Positions 40,887 through 51,420 of a stretch of 64,000 nt of DNA are shown here, one piece after another. The notes under the pieces were generated by a model. It saw only the letters and a program-made list of their open reading frames with translations, was not told where the DNA came from and did no database searches. Positions within the stretch are counted from its first letter, which is position 1. Each line of letters opens with the position of its first letter. The DNA is taken from the NCBI RefSeq assembly GCF_001718795.1, contig NZ_CP013435.1:124001-188000 (forward strand), given 5' to 3'. The position numbers and the translations under genes are program-made. This DNA comes from Burkholderia latens (GTDB lineage Bacteria; Pseudomonadota; Gammaproteobacteria; Burkholderiales; Burkholderiaceae).

Positions 40887-41882
40887 TCAAAAGTTCTTCT
40901 TCAGGTCCATGCCCTGATACATCGATGCGACGAGATCGCCGTAGCCGTTGAACATCAGGGTCTTGCGCTTCGGCGTGAAAAAGCCGTCCTCGCCGATCCG
41001 GCGTTCGGTGGCCTGGCTCCAGCGCGGGTGATCGACGTTCGGGTTCACGTTCGAATAGAAGCCGTATTCGTTCGACGCGTACGTGTTCCAGCTGGTCTTC
41101 GGCTGCTTGTCGACGAAGCGAATCTTCACCAGCGACTTCGCACTTTTGAAACCGTACTTCCACGGCACCACGATTCGCACCGGTGCGCCGTTCTGGTTCG
41201 GCAGCACCTGTCCGTAGACGCCCATCGTCAACAGCGTCAGCGGGTTCATCGCCTCGTCCATCCGCAGGCCTTCCGAATACGGCCAATCGAGCACCGGCGT
41301 CGACAGCCCCGGCATCTGCGACGGATCAGCGAGCGTGATGAACTGTACGTATTTCGCGTTGCCGGTCGGCTGCACGCGCTTGACCAGTTCGGCGAACGGC
41401 ACGCCGATCCACGGAATCACCATCGACCAGCCCTCCACGCAGCGCAGCCGGTACACGCGCTCCTCGAGCGGCGCGAGCTTCAGCAGTTCGTCGAGATCGA
41501 ACACCTTCGGGTGCAGCACCTCGCCCTCGACGCTCACGCGCCACGGTCGCGGCCGCAGCGTGCCGGCGTTCTGCGCCGGGTCGCCCTTGTCGGTGCCGAA
41601 TTCGTAGAAGTTGTTGTACGACGTGATGTCCTTGAACGGCGTCACCTTGTCGACCGCGACGAATTTCGCGTTGGTTTTGGCCGCGAGCTTGACAGCCCGC
41701 GCGTCGGGCGACGCATACGCGGCGAATGCCGCGCCGCTGCCGCCGAGCAATCCGCCCGCCGCAGCAAGGCCCGCGGCCTGCAATAGGCGCCGCCGGTTCT
41801 CGAACACCGCGCGCGGCGTAATCTCGCTCTGTGCGATATCACCGCCCGTCAGGGCGGTGCGCAAAGGGGTTTTGATCCACAT
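40887..41882 (-). CDS. msrP: MsrP, periplasmic methionine sulfoxide reductase catalytic subunit
   Basis: MsrP (331 residues) is a molybdopterin enzyme that reduces methionine sulfoxide in periplasmic proteins. A Tat signal is present: the twin-arginine region [16 protein letters not shown] at residues 29-44. The molybdenum-ligating cysteine is Cys148 in [14 protein letters not shown]. The start is the ATG at 41882 ([15 protein letters not shown]). It is followed by its membrane partner msrQ. Confidence 0.95.
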   Translation of the reverse strand: MWIKTPLRTALTGGDIAQSEITPRAVFENRRRLLQAAGLAAAGGLLGGSGAAFAAYASPDARAVKLAAKTNAKFVAVDKVTPFKDITSYNNFYEFGTDKGDPAQNAGTLRPRPWRVSVEGEVLHPKVFDLDELLKLAPLEERVYRLRCVEGWSMVIPWIGVPFAELVKRVQPTGNAKYVQFITLADPSQMPGLSTPVLDWPYSEGLRMDEAMNPLTLLTMGVYGQVLPNQNGAPVRIVVPWKYGFKSAKSLVKIRFVDKQPKTSWNTYASNEYGFYSNVNPNVDHPRWSQATERRIGEDGFFTPKRKTLMFNGYGDLVASMYQGMDLKKNF

Positions 41883-42042
41883 CGTGCTGCTCCTCGTGCA
41901 TGCGCGGCCCGCACGCTTCATCAGCGTTCGACCCGGCCGATCGGGCGCCGTTCGACACCCCGGCCTCGCTCGCGCGTTACAAAAGAAAACCGCCGGGCAC
42001 GCAGTGCGCCGGCGGTCGTTTGTCGGACCCGCGTCGGAAATC

Positions 42043-43233
42043 TTACAGCTTGCCGTAGCTATGCAGCCCGGACAGGAACATGTTGACGCCCAGGAACGCA
42101 AACGTCGTCACGAGCAGGCCCGTCAGCGCCCACCATGCGGCGACCGCGCCGCGCAGCCCCTTCATCAGGCGCATGTGCAGCCACGCCGCATAGTTGAGCC
42201 ACACGATCAGCGCCCAGGTTTCCTTCGGGTCCCAGCTCCAGTAGCCGCCCCATGCTTCCGCAGCCCAAAGTGCGCCGAGGATCGTCGCGATCGTGAAAAA
42301 CGCGAAACCGACCGCGATCGACTTGTACATCACGTCGTCGAGCACTTCGAGTGCCGGCAGGCGATCCGCGAGCACGCCACGCTCCTTCATCAGGTACGCG
42401 ACCGACACCATCGCCGATAGCGCGAAGCTGCCGTAGCCGATGAAGTTCGCGGGCACGTGGATCTTCATCCACCAGCTTTGCAGCGCCGGCACGAGCGGCT
42501 GGATCTGCTGCGCGTCGCGCGCGACCGAGTACCACATCAGGAAGCCGACGGCCGCGCTGATGACGAGCAGCACGAACGCGCCGAGCGCACGCGTGCCGTA
42601 GTGGCCTTCGTAATACAGATACAGCAGCGCGGTGATGAGGCTGAACAGCACGAACACTTCATACAGGTTCGACACGGGAATATGCCCGACGTCGGCACCG
42701 ATCAGGTACGACTCGTACCAGCGCACCATCAGGCCCGTGAAGCCCATCAGCACGGCGACCCACGTGAGCTTCTGGCCGATTGCGGAGCCCGACTCCGAGC
42801 GCGCGAGCAAGCCGATCCAGTAAAAGATCGTCGCGAGCACGAACAGCGCGCTCATCCACAGGATCGCCGACTGGCTCGACAGGAAGTACTTGAGGAAGAA
42901 CGCCGAATCGGCGCGCGCGAGATCCCCCTGGTAGATCTGGATCGACAGCAGCGACAGCGCCGCGATCGCCGCCATCATCAGCCGCGCGGGCTTCCAGCGC
43001 CAGCCGAGCGCGACGAGCGCCGGCACCGTGCCAATCATCACCGCCTTGTCGTAGTAATTCATGTGCTCGTTGTAGTGCACGAGCGCATAGCCCGCGCCTA
43101 CCACGAGCGCGAGCGCAAACAGCCAGTCGATGACGGACAGGCGGGCGAGGAACGGACGGTCGTCGAATAACGGCGCCGGATTCGGGGCCTTGGCCGGCCC
43201 CGGTCGGGAAGAGGAAACTTGAGTGAGATCCAT
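42043..43233 (-). CDS. ccsB: Cytochrome c maturation protein, ResC/CcsA type (system II heme handling)
   Basis: This 396-residue polytopic membrane protein has the tryptophan-rich heme-binding motif [15 protein letters not shown] and conserved histidines in [20 protein letters not shown] and LHMRLMKG. With ResB it forms the system II synthase that exports heme and attaches it to CxxCH motifs. Naming is inconsistent: this WWD protein is called CcsB in NCBI-style names, and CcsA or ResC elsewhere. The start ATG 43233 gives MDLTQVSSS, 4 bp after resB ends. Confidence 0.94.
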   Translation of the reverse strand: MDLTQVSSSRPGPAKAPNPAPLFDDRPFLARLSVIDWLFALALVVGAGYALVHYNEHMNYYDKAVMIGTVPALVALGWRWKPARLMMAAIAALSLLSIQIYQGDLARADSAFFLKYFLSSQSAILWMSALFVLATIFYWIGLLARSESGSAIGQKLTWVAVLMGFTGLMVRWYESYLIGADVGHIPVSNLYEVFVLFSLITALLYLYYEGHYGTRALGAFVLLVISAAVGFLMWYSVARDAQQIQPLVPALQSWWMKIHVPANFIGYGSFALSAMVSVAYLMKERGVLADRLPALEVLDDVMYKSIAVGFAFFTIATILGALWAAEAWGGYWSWDPKETWALIVWLNYAAWLHMRLMKGLRGAVAAWWALTGLLVTTFAFLGVNMFLSGLHSYGKL

Positions 43234-43237
43234 GATG

Positions 43238-45454
43238 TTACCGGGTGGAATTCTCGGAATCGGAACCGCCGCCGGCAGGCGGGCGGGCAGCCGCGGCCGC
43301 ACCGGCAGGCGCTGCATCGCGAGGTGCGGCGCCCAACGCTGCGCCGGCCGCGTCGCGCGTCTGCACGAATTCTTTCTCGAAATCGAAGGTCTTGCGGGCC
43401 GTGGACATCGCCATCACCACATCGACGCCCGAGCCGGCATCCTTGAGCCAGAACCACAGGCGCCGCTCGCGCACGTAGAACATCGAGAAGATGCCGGCGA
43501 CCAACAGCAGGCTGCCAAGATACACCAGATTCTTGCCGGGCGCGCGCGTCAGCTGAAATACCGAAGCTTGCACCTGCTTGAACGAATCAAGCTGCAGATA
43601 GACCGGCGATCCATACAGAAAGCTATCGGATAGCGCATTGATCGCATTCTGCACAAAGCGGATCGTGTCGGCGCCTTGCTGCGCGGCCGGCTCGCCGGCG
43701 CGCTCGCGCGCGATCTGCCAGACCTCCCACATCGAGCCTTCGAGCATACGCAGCAGCAGGCTCGCGGCCTTTTCCTGCTCGGCCTTGGGCACCGAGCGGT
43801 CGATGAACGTCGCCACAGCCTGGAAGCCGCCGATCGGTTGCCCGTCGACGCCACGCCCCACGCTGTCGTCGCTCGCCGCAAACAGGGTCAGCACCTTGAA
43901 CGCGCTGTCCTGAAGGCGGCTGCGCAGCGCCGCTTCGGTGTTCGGCAACGAACGCTGCGCGAAGCGCGCTGCGGCATCGGCGCGCACCGCCGGATCCTCG
44001 AGCGCGGCGCGCAAGCGCATCCATTCGCCGATCGAATCCTGGCTGTCCGCCGGAATCCGCATGTAGCGGAACGGATCGTTCGGGCTCGCACGCACGCCGG
44101 CGAGGAACACGCGCGCGCCGCCCATGTCGACCGGCAGCATGTAGTTGTTGAATTCGCGCGCCTGGCCGTCCTTGCCGCGAATCTTGTACTGCACGGACGA
44201 GCCGATATTGTGAAGCTGCATCGGCTTCGACGTCTTCGCGCCCGAACCGAGCCGCTCGTCGAACGCTTCCTTCAGCGACTCCGTCTTCGCGACGCCCCGC
44301 ACGTCGGGCTTGCCGTTCGCGTCGGCCATGTTTTCGACGTTGATCGCGCGGAAATCCGAGAACTCGATCGTGTCGCCGTCCGCGCCTGGCATCTGCAGCG
44401 GCGCGGAGCTGCCGATCGTGCCCTTCACCGCGAACGTCTTCGCGTTGCCGCCCGTCATCGGGTAGGCCGTCATCTCCATTTGCGAGCCGCCGTCCTGGAA
44501 GCTCGACTGGTAGATCGACACGCCCTTGTACGTGAACGGCTTGTTGACTTCGACGCGCGCCGGAATCTTCTGCCCCGTTTCGCGATCGATCACGACGATG
44601 TCGCTCGCAAACAGCTTCGGCATCCCGGTCGTGTAGTAGTCGACGATGAACTTGTTCAGCTGGATCGAGAACGGCAGATCCTGGATCAGCGAACCGCTCG
44701 GCTGGTTCAGGATCGCGGTCGACACGAACTGGCCCTCCGGCACCCACGCATAGCCGCGGAACGTCGGATTCGACGCGGAAAGGCGATGGTCGGGCGAGAT
44801 CTCGCTGATCGTCGCGCTCGTGTTGACCGGGCTCTTGCCGAACATCCACATCTGGAATTTGATCGGCAGGTTGCTGTCGAGCAGGCCGCCGACGCAGATC
44901 ACCACGATCGCAAGGTGCGCGGAAATGTAGCCCCACTTCGTCAGCGCGCCGCGCTTCGCGGAAATCAGCGTCGCGCCGTCGGTTTCGCGCACGACGTGCT
45001 TGTAGCCGGCCTTGCCGACGAACGCGGCAAGCGTGGCCGCGACACTCGCACGCGTGCCCGGCGCCGTGTATTCCGCCTTGTGGTGGAACGCGCGCAGGCT
45101 GCCTTCGCGAACCTTGTCCTTCCAGCTTTTCGCGTCCGCGAGCATCTTCGGCGCATTGCGGACCACGCACAGCGAGATCGACACGACGAGGAAGATCAGG
45201 ATCAGCATGAACCACCACGCGCTGTACACGTTGTACAGGCCCAGCGACCGGAAGATGTCCGCCCAGAACGGGCCGAACTGGTTCACGTAGTTCGGATACG
45301 GGTCGTCCTGCGTCAGGACCGTACCGACGATGCTCGCGATCGACAGCACCACCAGCAGCGCGATCGCGAAGCGCATCGAACTCACCAGCTCGATCGCGCG
45401 CTTGGACACACTCTGACCCGACTTCGACTGCAACCCCGACGTGGTAACGCTCAT
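43238..45454 (-). CDS. resB: Cytochrome c maturation protein, ResB type (system II)
   Basis: ResB (738 residues) is the second half of the system II cytochrome c synthase. It has three N-terminal membrane helices (for example MRFAIALLVVLSIASIVGTV), a large periplasmic domain and a final helix (LVYLGSLLLVAGIFSMFYV) before a cytoplasmic tail that is Ala-rich. Signatures include PNYVNQFGPFWADIFRSLGL. It probably handles apocytochromes while the WWD partner presents heme. It is followed 4 bp later by the ResC-type gene, with cytochrome c4 upstream on the same strand. Confidence 0.94.
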   Translation of the reverse strand: MSVTTSGLQSKSGQSVSKRAIELVSSMRFAIALLVVLSIASIVGTVLTQDDPYPNYVNQFGPFWADIFRSLGLYNVYSAWWFMLILIFLVVSISLCVVRNAPKMLADAKSWKDKVREGSLRAFHHKAEYTAPGTRASVAATLAAFVGKAGYKHVVRETDGATLISAKRGALTKWGYISAHLAIVVICVGGLLDSNLPIKFQMWMFGKSPVNTSATISEISPDHRLSASNPTFRGYAWVPEGQFVSTAILNQPSGSLIQDLPFSIQLNKFIVDYYTTGMPKLFASDIVVIDRETGQKIPARVEVNKPFTYKGVSIYQSSFQDGGSQMEMTAYPMTGGNAKTFAVKGTIGSSAPLQMPGADGDTIEFSDFRAINVENMADANGKPDVRGVAKTESLKEAFDERLGSGAKTSKPMQLHNIGSSVQYKIRGKDGQAREFNNYMLPVDMGGARVFLAGVRASPNDPFRYMRIPADSQDSIGEWMRLRAALEDPAVRADAAARFAQRSLPNTEAALRSRLQDSAFKVLTLFAASDDSVGRGVDGQPIGGFQAVATFIDRSVPKAEQEKAASLLLRMLEGSMWEVWQIARERAGEPAAQQGADTIRFVQNAINALSDSFLYGSPVYLQLDSFKQVQASVFQLTRAPGKNLVYLGSLLLVAGIFSMFYVRERRLWFWLKDAGSGVDVVMAMSTARKTFDFEKEFVQTRDAAGAALGAAPRDAAPAGAAAAARPPAGGGSDSENSTR

Positions 45455-45576
45455 TCAAACTCCAACTGACAACAAAAAAGGGCAAGGCGGCCGCAATCAC
45501 GCGGCGCCCCACCCTTTTCTTGTTCTGACTCCGGCCGCGTTACGCGCGGCCGGTCATTTCATTCGCGACGATCCAT

Positions 45577-46233
45577 TCAACGCAGCCCGGCGATGTAATC
45601 CGCGACGGCCTTGATCTCGGTGTCCGACAGGCGCGAAGCGATCTGATGCATCGCCTCGTTGTTGTTACGCGCACCGGCCCCTTGCTGAAACGCGTTCAAT
45701 TGCGCGACCGTGTAATCCGCCCATTGCCCCGACAGGCGCGGATACTGCACCGGCATTCCCTGCCCCGTCGGCCCGTGGCAGCTCGCGCAGGCCGGTACGC
45801 CCTTCTCCGCGATGCCGCCGCGATAGATCTTCTGGCCGATCGGCACGGTCGCCGCATCGCGTGCGGTGCCGAGCTTCGTCGTCTGCGATCCGTAGTACGC
45901 GGCGACGTTGCGCATGTCGTCCGCGCTCAATGCGCTCGCGAACCCCACCATCACCGGATTGGTCCGCGCCGGCCCCTTCGCACCCGGCTGGGCCTTGAAG
46001 TCGTTCAACTGCTTGACCAAGTATTCGGGATGCTGGCCGGCGAGCTTCGGAAAACTGCCCGACGCACTGTTGCCGTCGGCGCCGTGACACGACGCGCACA
46101 CCTGCGCGGCAATCGCCTTGCCGCGGTCCAGATCCGGCTTCTTTGCCGCCTCCGCCGCGTTTGCCTCCGCTACGAAACCTACGAACCCTGCTGCAACCTG
46201 AAGCACCATCAGAGACTTGCACAGTCGATTCAT
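45577..46233 (-). CDS. Cytochrome c4 (diheme)
   Basis: This 218-residue periplasmic diheme cytochrome has a signal peptide (cleaved after AEANA) and two similar domains, each with one heme site: VCASCHGADG and ACASCHGPTG. Candidate distal methionines lie in NPVMVGFA and NNEAMHQI. It transfers electrons to terminal oxidases in the bc1 branch. The ATG at 46233 has AGGGTG upstream and is preferred over a GTG two codons before. It lies about 120 bp upstream of resB, whose product matures it. Confidence 0.93.
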   Translation of the reverse strand: MNRLCKSLMVLQVAAGFVGFVAEANAAEAAKKPDLDRGKAIAAQVCASCHGADGNSASGSFPKLAGQHPEYLVKQLNDFKAQPGAKGPARTNPVMVGFASALSADDMRNVAAYYGSQTTKLGTARDAATVPIGQKIYRGGIAEKGVPACASCHGPTGQGMPVQYPRLSGQWADYTVAQLNAFQQGAGARNNNEAMHQIASRLSDTEIKAVADYIAGLR

Positions 46234-46356
46234 TCGCACACCCTGTTTCGTCTTGTGGGAATTTGAGGTTCTGCAAAAAACGACGTCGACCAGTCTACCG
46301 CAGAAGCTGCATAAAAGCGTGAGGCACGCGCCCGCAGCCCGTCGGCAAAACCGGCG

Positions 46357-46368
46357 TATTGTACAATA
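46357..46368. promoter_or_regulatory. Palindromic TATTGTACAATA in the cytochrome c4-engB divergent region
   Basis: The 12-bp palindrome contains a TACAAT -10-like hexamer on both strands, about 90 bp from engB and 125 bp from the cytochrome gene. No matching -35 element was found on either side, so it could also be a regulator site. Confidence 0.3.
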
Positions 46369-46448
46369 TCGTGCTGAAAGCTCCCGCGCCTATCGGGGCT
46401 ACCCCGCCTCCACCAAGCGGCTCGCGCCGCCCGTCCCACCGGTTTCCC

Positions 46449-47108
46449 ATGGCCTTTTTGCTCCATCAAGCCCGCTTCTACACGACCGTCAATCATTTGC
46501 GCGACCTGCCGCCGACGGTCCAGCCGGAAATCGCGTTCGCGGGCCGCTCGAATGCCGGCAAATCGACGGCGATCAACGTGCTGTGCAATCAGAAGCGGCT
46601 CGCGTTCGCGTCGAAAACGCCCGGCCGCACGCAGCATATCAACTACTTTTCGATCGGCCCGGCCGCCGAGCCGGTCGCGAACCTCGTCGACCTGCCCGGC
46701 TACGGTTATGCGGAAGTGCCGGGGGCCGCGAAGGCCCACTGGGAAATGCTGCTGTCGTCCTACCTCGCGACGCGCTCACAACTGTGCGGCCTGATCCTGA
46801 TGATGGACTCGCGCCGTCCGCTGACCGATCTCGATCGCCGGATGATCGAGTGGTTCGCGCCGACCGGCAAGCCCATTCACACGCTGCTGACGAAGTGCGA
46901 CAAATTGACGCGGCAAGAGAGCATCAACGCGCTTCGGAACACGCAAAAGGGGCTCGACGCGTACCGCGATCAGGGCGTGAAGGGCAAGCTGACGGTCCAG
47001 CTGTTCTCGGCGCTGAAGCGCACGGGGCTCGACGAGGCGCACGCGCTGATCGAGAGCTGGGTGCGGCCGTCCGTCGCCGACGAAAAAAGCGAGCCTGTAG
47101 CAAAATGA
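46449..47108 (+). CDS. engB: Ribosome biogenesis GTPase EngB (YsxC/YihA)
   Basis: This 219-residue GTPase aids late assembly of the 50S subunit. It has G1 GRSNAGKST (residues 32-40), G2 region [11 protein letters not shown]3 [10 protein letters not shown] and G4 TKCDK. The start is the ATG at 46449 ([13 protein letters not shown]); in-frame upstream sequence to 46359 is not conserved in character. It is divergent from the cytochrome c4 gene. Confidence 0.96.
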   Translation: MAFLLHQARFYTTVNHLRDLPPTVQPEIAFAGRSNAGKSTAINVLCNQKRLAFASKTPGRTQHINYFSIGPAAEPVANLVDLPGYGYAEVPGAAKAHWEMLLSSYLATRSQLCGLILMMDSRRPLTDLDRRMIEWFAPTGKPIHTLLTKCDKLTRQESINALRNTQKGLDAYRDQGVKGKLTVQLFSALKRTGLDEAHALIESWVRPSVADEKSEPVAK

Positions 47109-47174
47109 GGGGGCAACGCGCGACCCGGATCGGCCGTGCGCACCTGACGGCACCTGCGGATTCCCCCGGCTCAT

Positions 47175-47279
47175 AAAAAAACCCGCCGTTGAACGGCGGG
47201 TCAAACAGCCTAATCGAATAACGACAGGCACCCGCTCAGGGAGGAGAAGCGGGGAGCTGCACGCGACGCGCGCCGCTCG
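47175..47279 (-). ncRNA. Candidate small RNA with anti-Shine-Dalgarno loop, between engB and hemB
   Basis: The minus strand of the engB-hemB gap holds a self-contained transcript pattern. It has a -10-like TATGAT (47286-47291), then a hairpin with stem CCCGCT/AGCGGG whose loop is TCTCCTCCCTG (minus strand; plus coordinates 47231-47253), then a weak second hairpin GCCT/AGGC, and a strong terminator stem CCCGCCG/CGGCGGG followed by seven T residues (47175-47200). No minus-strand protein gene lies upstream that would need this terminator. The CU-rich loop complements ribosome binding sites, as in several Hfq-dependent sRNAs. The 5' end is inferred and no -35 is clear. Confidence 0.5.
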
Positions 47280-47328
47280 ATCGCTATCATATACCAACGA
47301 TCTCGAAAATGACCTAAGGGTTCCGTAA

Positions 47329-48360
<1,032 letters not shown>

Positions 48361-48383
48361 GCCGCGCAACTGCCGGCATCAAG

Positions 48384-48420
48384 AAAAACGGCGGGACACT
48401 TCGGTGTCCCGCCGTTTTTT
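48384..48420. terminator. Bidirectional terminator between hemB and dsbD
   Basis: AACGGCGGGACAC pairs with GTGTCCCGCCGTT around a short TTCG-like loop, with A residues on the left and six T residues on the right. It serves convergent hemB and dsbD. Confidence 0.92.
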
Positions 48421-48465
48421 ACATGAAGTCGATGCAGCCGCGGCTGACGCGCACGCGAATGGTCG

Positions 48466-50319
48466 TCAAACCGTCGGCACCGCCGCCCGATCGAGGCTGC
48501 GCAGGAACGTCTCGGCGGCCTGATAGCCGACCACGCGGCCGATCTCGTTGCCGTTGCGATCGAAGAAGATGATCCCCGGCGGTCCAAAAAGATTGAAGCG
48601 TTTGAGCAGCGCCTGATCGTCCGCGTTGTTCGCGGTGACGTCCGCACGCACGAGGTGAAGCTGCGCGAGCCGAGCCTGCACGCGCGAGTCGGTAAACGTC
48701 AGATGCTCCATCTCCTTGCAACTTACGCACCAGTCCGCATAGAAATCGAGCATCACGGGCCGCGCGGACGTCTTCAGCAACGTGTCCAGTTCGCCGCTGG
48801 AACGCACCGGCGCAAACGCGGGGCCGCCCTGCGCGGACGGCGCGCCGTCGACTGATGCAGCGCCCGACGCAACCGTGCGTGCCGCGAGGACGGCCAGCGG
48901 CTTGACCGGGTCGTCGGACCCCGCGGCGAGCCCGACGAGCAGCGTCGCCGCCCAGATCGCGAGCGCGGCGCCGAGGCCGCGGCCGAGGCGGCGCCAGATC
49001 GACGCGACGCCCGCATGCGGGGTGAACAGGCCGAGCGCCGCGGCCGCGACGAGCAGCCACAACGCGGCGAGCACCATCTTCAGACCGCCCGCGAGCACCG
49101 GCCACACAATCCACAGTGCGGCGGCAAGCAGCACGATCCCGAAGAACACCTTCACACCGTCCATCCATGCGCCGGCGCGCGGCAGGACCGTGCCCGCGCC
49201 GACGCCGACGACGAGCAGCGGCACGCCGAGCCCGAGGCCCATCGCAAACAGCGCGGCACCGCCGAGCAGCGCATTGCCGGTGTGCGCGATGAACGCGAGC
49301 ACCGCAAATAGCGGCGCCGTCATGCATGCGCCGACGACGAGCGCCGACAACGCACCCATCGCGGCGACCGCGGCGAAGTGGCCACCCTGACGCGCTCGCG
49401 ACGCTTCGGCCGCGCCGTTCTGCCAGCGCTCGGGCAGCGCGATGTCCTTCCCCGAGATCAGCGCTATCGCGAACGCGGTGAGCAGCACGCCGAACGCGCC
49501 GAGCACCCACGGGTTCTGCAGCCATGCGCCGAGGCTCTGGCCGACCAGCGCCGCCGCGATGCCGAGTACCGTATAGACGAGCGCCATGCCGACCACATAC
49601 GTGAGCGACAGCGCAAAGCCGCGCGCATGCGTCGCGCGCGTGCCCTGGCCGATGATGATCGCCGACACGATCGGAATCATCGGATACGAACACGGCAGCA
49701 GACTCAGCACGACGCCGGCGACGAAATACAGCGCGACGATCGTGAAGAAGCCGTGCCCCTCGAGCAGCGACTGCGCGAAATCCGCGCTCGTCACCTTGTC
49801 GAACCAGTTGCCCGAAGCGGCTGCGCCGGCGGCCGCCGTGGGCGCGCCCAGCGCCGCACCGTCGACCTTCACGACGTGTTCGGCAGGCGGATAGCAGATG
49901 CCTTCGTCCGCGCAGCCCTGCGACGTGACCGCGAGCTCGAACGGCCCCGCTGCCTGCTTGACCGGCACGCGGATCACGACCTCGTCGCGATAGGTTTCGA
50001 CTTCCTTCTGGAACGTCTGGTCGAACTTCACGTGACCGGCAGGAAATTGGGGATCGCCGAGCGTGGCCTGACCACTCTTCACCGCGAACGCAAACCGCTC
50101 GCGGTAAAGGTAATAGCCGTTCGCGACCTTGAAACGGACGTCCACCTGCCCCGGCGATTCGGTCGCGCTGAACTTGAACGCGACCGACGGATCGAGAAAA
50201 TCGTCGGCCGCGCGCGCGACCGACAGTCCGCCCACGCCCAGCACGAACATGAACGACAACAGGACTGCGAGGACCCGCAGCGCGTGCACACGCACGGAAA
50301 GCGCCATACCGTTAAACAT
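48466..50319 (-). CDS. dsbD: Thiol:disulfide interchange protein DsbD
   Basis: DsbD (617 residues) moves reducing power from cytoplasmic thioredoxin to the periplasm. Domain order: signal peptide, the N-terminal immunoglobulin-like domain with its cysteine pair in SQGCADEGICYPPAE, an eight-helix membrane domain with redox cysteines in LLPCSYPMIP and VGACMTAPL, and the C-terminal thioredoxin domain with WCVSCKEME. It supplies DsbC and cytochrome c maturation, consistent with the ccs genes nearby. The frame starts 8 bp inside cutA; ATG 50307 (MALSVRVHAL) is an alternative. Confidence 0.95.
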   Translation of the reverse strand: MFNGMALSVRVHALRVLAVLLSFMFVLGVGGLSVARAADDFLDPSVAFKFSATESPGQVDVRFKVANGYYLYRERFAFAVKSGQATLGDPQFPAGHVKFDQTFQKEVETYRDEVVIRVPVKQAAGPFELAVTSQGCADEGICYPPAEHVVKVDGAALGAPTAAAGAAASGNWFDKVTSADFAQSLLEGHGFFTIVALYFVAGVVLSLLPCSYPMIPIVSAIIIGQGTRATHARGFALSLTYVVGMALVYTVLGIAAALVGQSLGAWLQNPWVLGAFGVLLTAFAIALISGKDIALPERWQNGAAEASRARQGGHFAAVAAMGALSALVVGACMTAPLFAVLAFIAHTGNALLGGAALFAMGLGLGVPLLVVGVGAGTVLPRAGAWMDGVKVFFGIVLLAAALWIVWPVLAGGLKMVLAALWLLVAAAALGLFTPHAGVASIWRRLGRGLGAALAIWAATLLVGLAAGSDDPVKPLAVLAARTVASGAASVDGAPSAQGGPAFAPVRSSGELDTLLKTSARPVMLDFYADWCVSCKEMEHLTFTDSRVQARLAQLHLVRADVTANNADDQALLKRFNLFGPPGIIFFDRNGNEIGRVVGYQAAETFLRSLDRAAVPTV

Positions 50320-50638
50320 GAAATAGACGTTGAGTTTCGCTGGTCACCCACTGGCCGTACGCGGCCGACGCAGTCGTCTGCCACGAGAGGATTTCCGGTG
50401 TCTCGTAAGGATGATGCGCGAGAATAAATCGCTCCAGTTCGAGCGCGCGCACGGGGCTCGTCTTGAACAGCAACTGGATCTCGTCGGCCGTTTCGACCTT
50501 GCCCTGCCAGTGATAGCGCGACTTGATCGCCCCGAGTTCCGACACGCATGCGGCAAGACGCGCATCAAGCGCGCCGTTGACCAGTGCCTGGGCCGTCGCC
50601 GCATCGGGCACCGTCGTCAGCATCAGCACCACAACCAT
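50312..50638 (-). CDS. cutA: CutA1 divalent ion tolerance protein
   Basis: This 108-residue protein of the CutA1 family forms a stable ferredoxin-like trimer. Diagnostic residues include LAACVSELGAIKSRYHWQGK and AHHPYETPEILSW. It was linked to copper tolerance in E. coli, but its true role is uncertain. It lies directly upstream of dsbD, overlapping by up to 8 bp, the cutA-dsbD order also known in enterobacteria. Confidence 0.95.
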   Translation of the reverse strand: MVVVLMLTTVPDAATAQALVNGALDARLAACVSELGAIKSRYHWQGKVETADEIQLLFKTSPVRALELERFILAHHPYETPEILSWQTTASAAYGQWVTSETQRLFHV

Positions 50639-50820
50639 ACGCGTTCCCCGACTGATTTACCGGCTTCCGGCCGACGCGGAACATCCACGCCGGTCGCCCC
50701 GTATCGTAGCGCAGCCTGTGCGACTCTGCCGGCTTCGCAGACACCGCAGCGCGTTGAGCCGGGATGCCGCGACGGGATTCGCTTCGTCTGCGGCAATCGG
50801 CCGCATCGAATCTCAAAAAC

Positions 50821-50850
50821 AAAAAGGGCCAAGCATTCGCTCAGCCCTTT
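50821..50850 (-). terminator. Terminator at the end of the ribosomal protein cluster
   Basis: On the minus strand AAAGGGC and GCCCTTT form a stem, followed by TTGTTTTTG, about 25 bp after the rplQ stop codon. Confidence 0.75.
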
Positions 50851-50875
50851 CCGGTTACTGCCACGCACCTGAAAC

Positions 50876-51271
50876 TTATTCAGCTTCTTGCACGTTTTCC
50901 GTTTCGTCGACTTCCGGACGATCCAGCAGCTCGACGAGTGCCATCGGTGCGTTGTCGCCGACGCGGAAGCCGAACTTCAGCACGCGCAGGTAGCCGCCCG
51001 GACGGTTCGCGAAACGCGGACCGAGCACGTCGAACAGCTTCGCGACCGAGTCGCGATCGCGCAGGCGGTTGAATGCCAGGCGACGGTTTGCCAGCGACGG
51101 CTTCTTGCCGAGCGTGATCAGCGGCTCGACGACTTTACGGAGTTCCTTCGCCTTCGGCAGCGTCGTCTTGATGACTTCGTGCTCGATCAGCGAGTTGGAC
51201 ATGTTACGGAGCATAGCCAGACGGTGGCTGCTCGTGCGGTTCAGTTTCCGCAGACCATGACGATGGCGCAT
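50876..51271 (-). CDS. rplQ: 50S ribosomal protein L17
   Basis: L17 (131 residues) lies at the peptide exit side of the 50S subunit. The N-terminus [17 protein letters not shown] and the segment [10 protein letters not shown] are diagnostic; the last 15 residues are acidic. The frame is open 20 codons upstream, but the ATG at 51271, preceded by AAGGAAACTGAA, is the family start. It is separated from rpoA by 149 bp containing a terminator-like hairpin. Confidence 0.97.
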   Translation of the reverse strand: MRHRHGLRKLNRTSSHRLAMLRNMSNSLIEHEVIKTTLPKAKELRKVVEPLITLGKKPSLANRRLAFNRLRDRDSVAKLFDVLGPRFANRPGGYLRVLKFGFRVGDNAPMALVELLDRPEVDETENVQEAE

Positions 51272-51343
51272 TTCAGTTTCCTTGATTCGAAGTTTTGATC
51301 CAGCTCTTCTATCGCACCCTCGAGGGCGCACGGGCCGGTAACG

Positions 51344-51385
51344 AAAAAAAGCAAGATGCGGATTTTAAAGGAAAATCCGCATCTT
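51344..51385 (-). terminator. Intrinsic terminator-like hairpin between rpoA and rplQ
   Basis: On the minus strand AAGATGCGGATTTT pairs perfectly (14 bp) with AAAATCCGCATCTT, followed by GC and seven T residues. It should stop at least part of the alpha-operon transcripts before rplQ. Confidence 0.8.
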
Positions 51386-51420
51386 TGCCAACTACCGCTA
51401 TAGCGACGCTACAGACGGGC

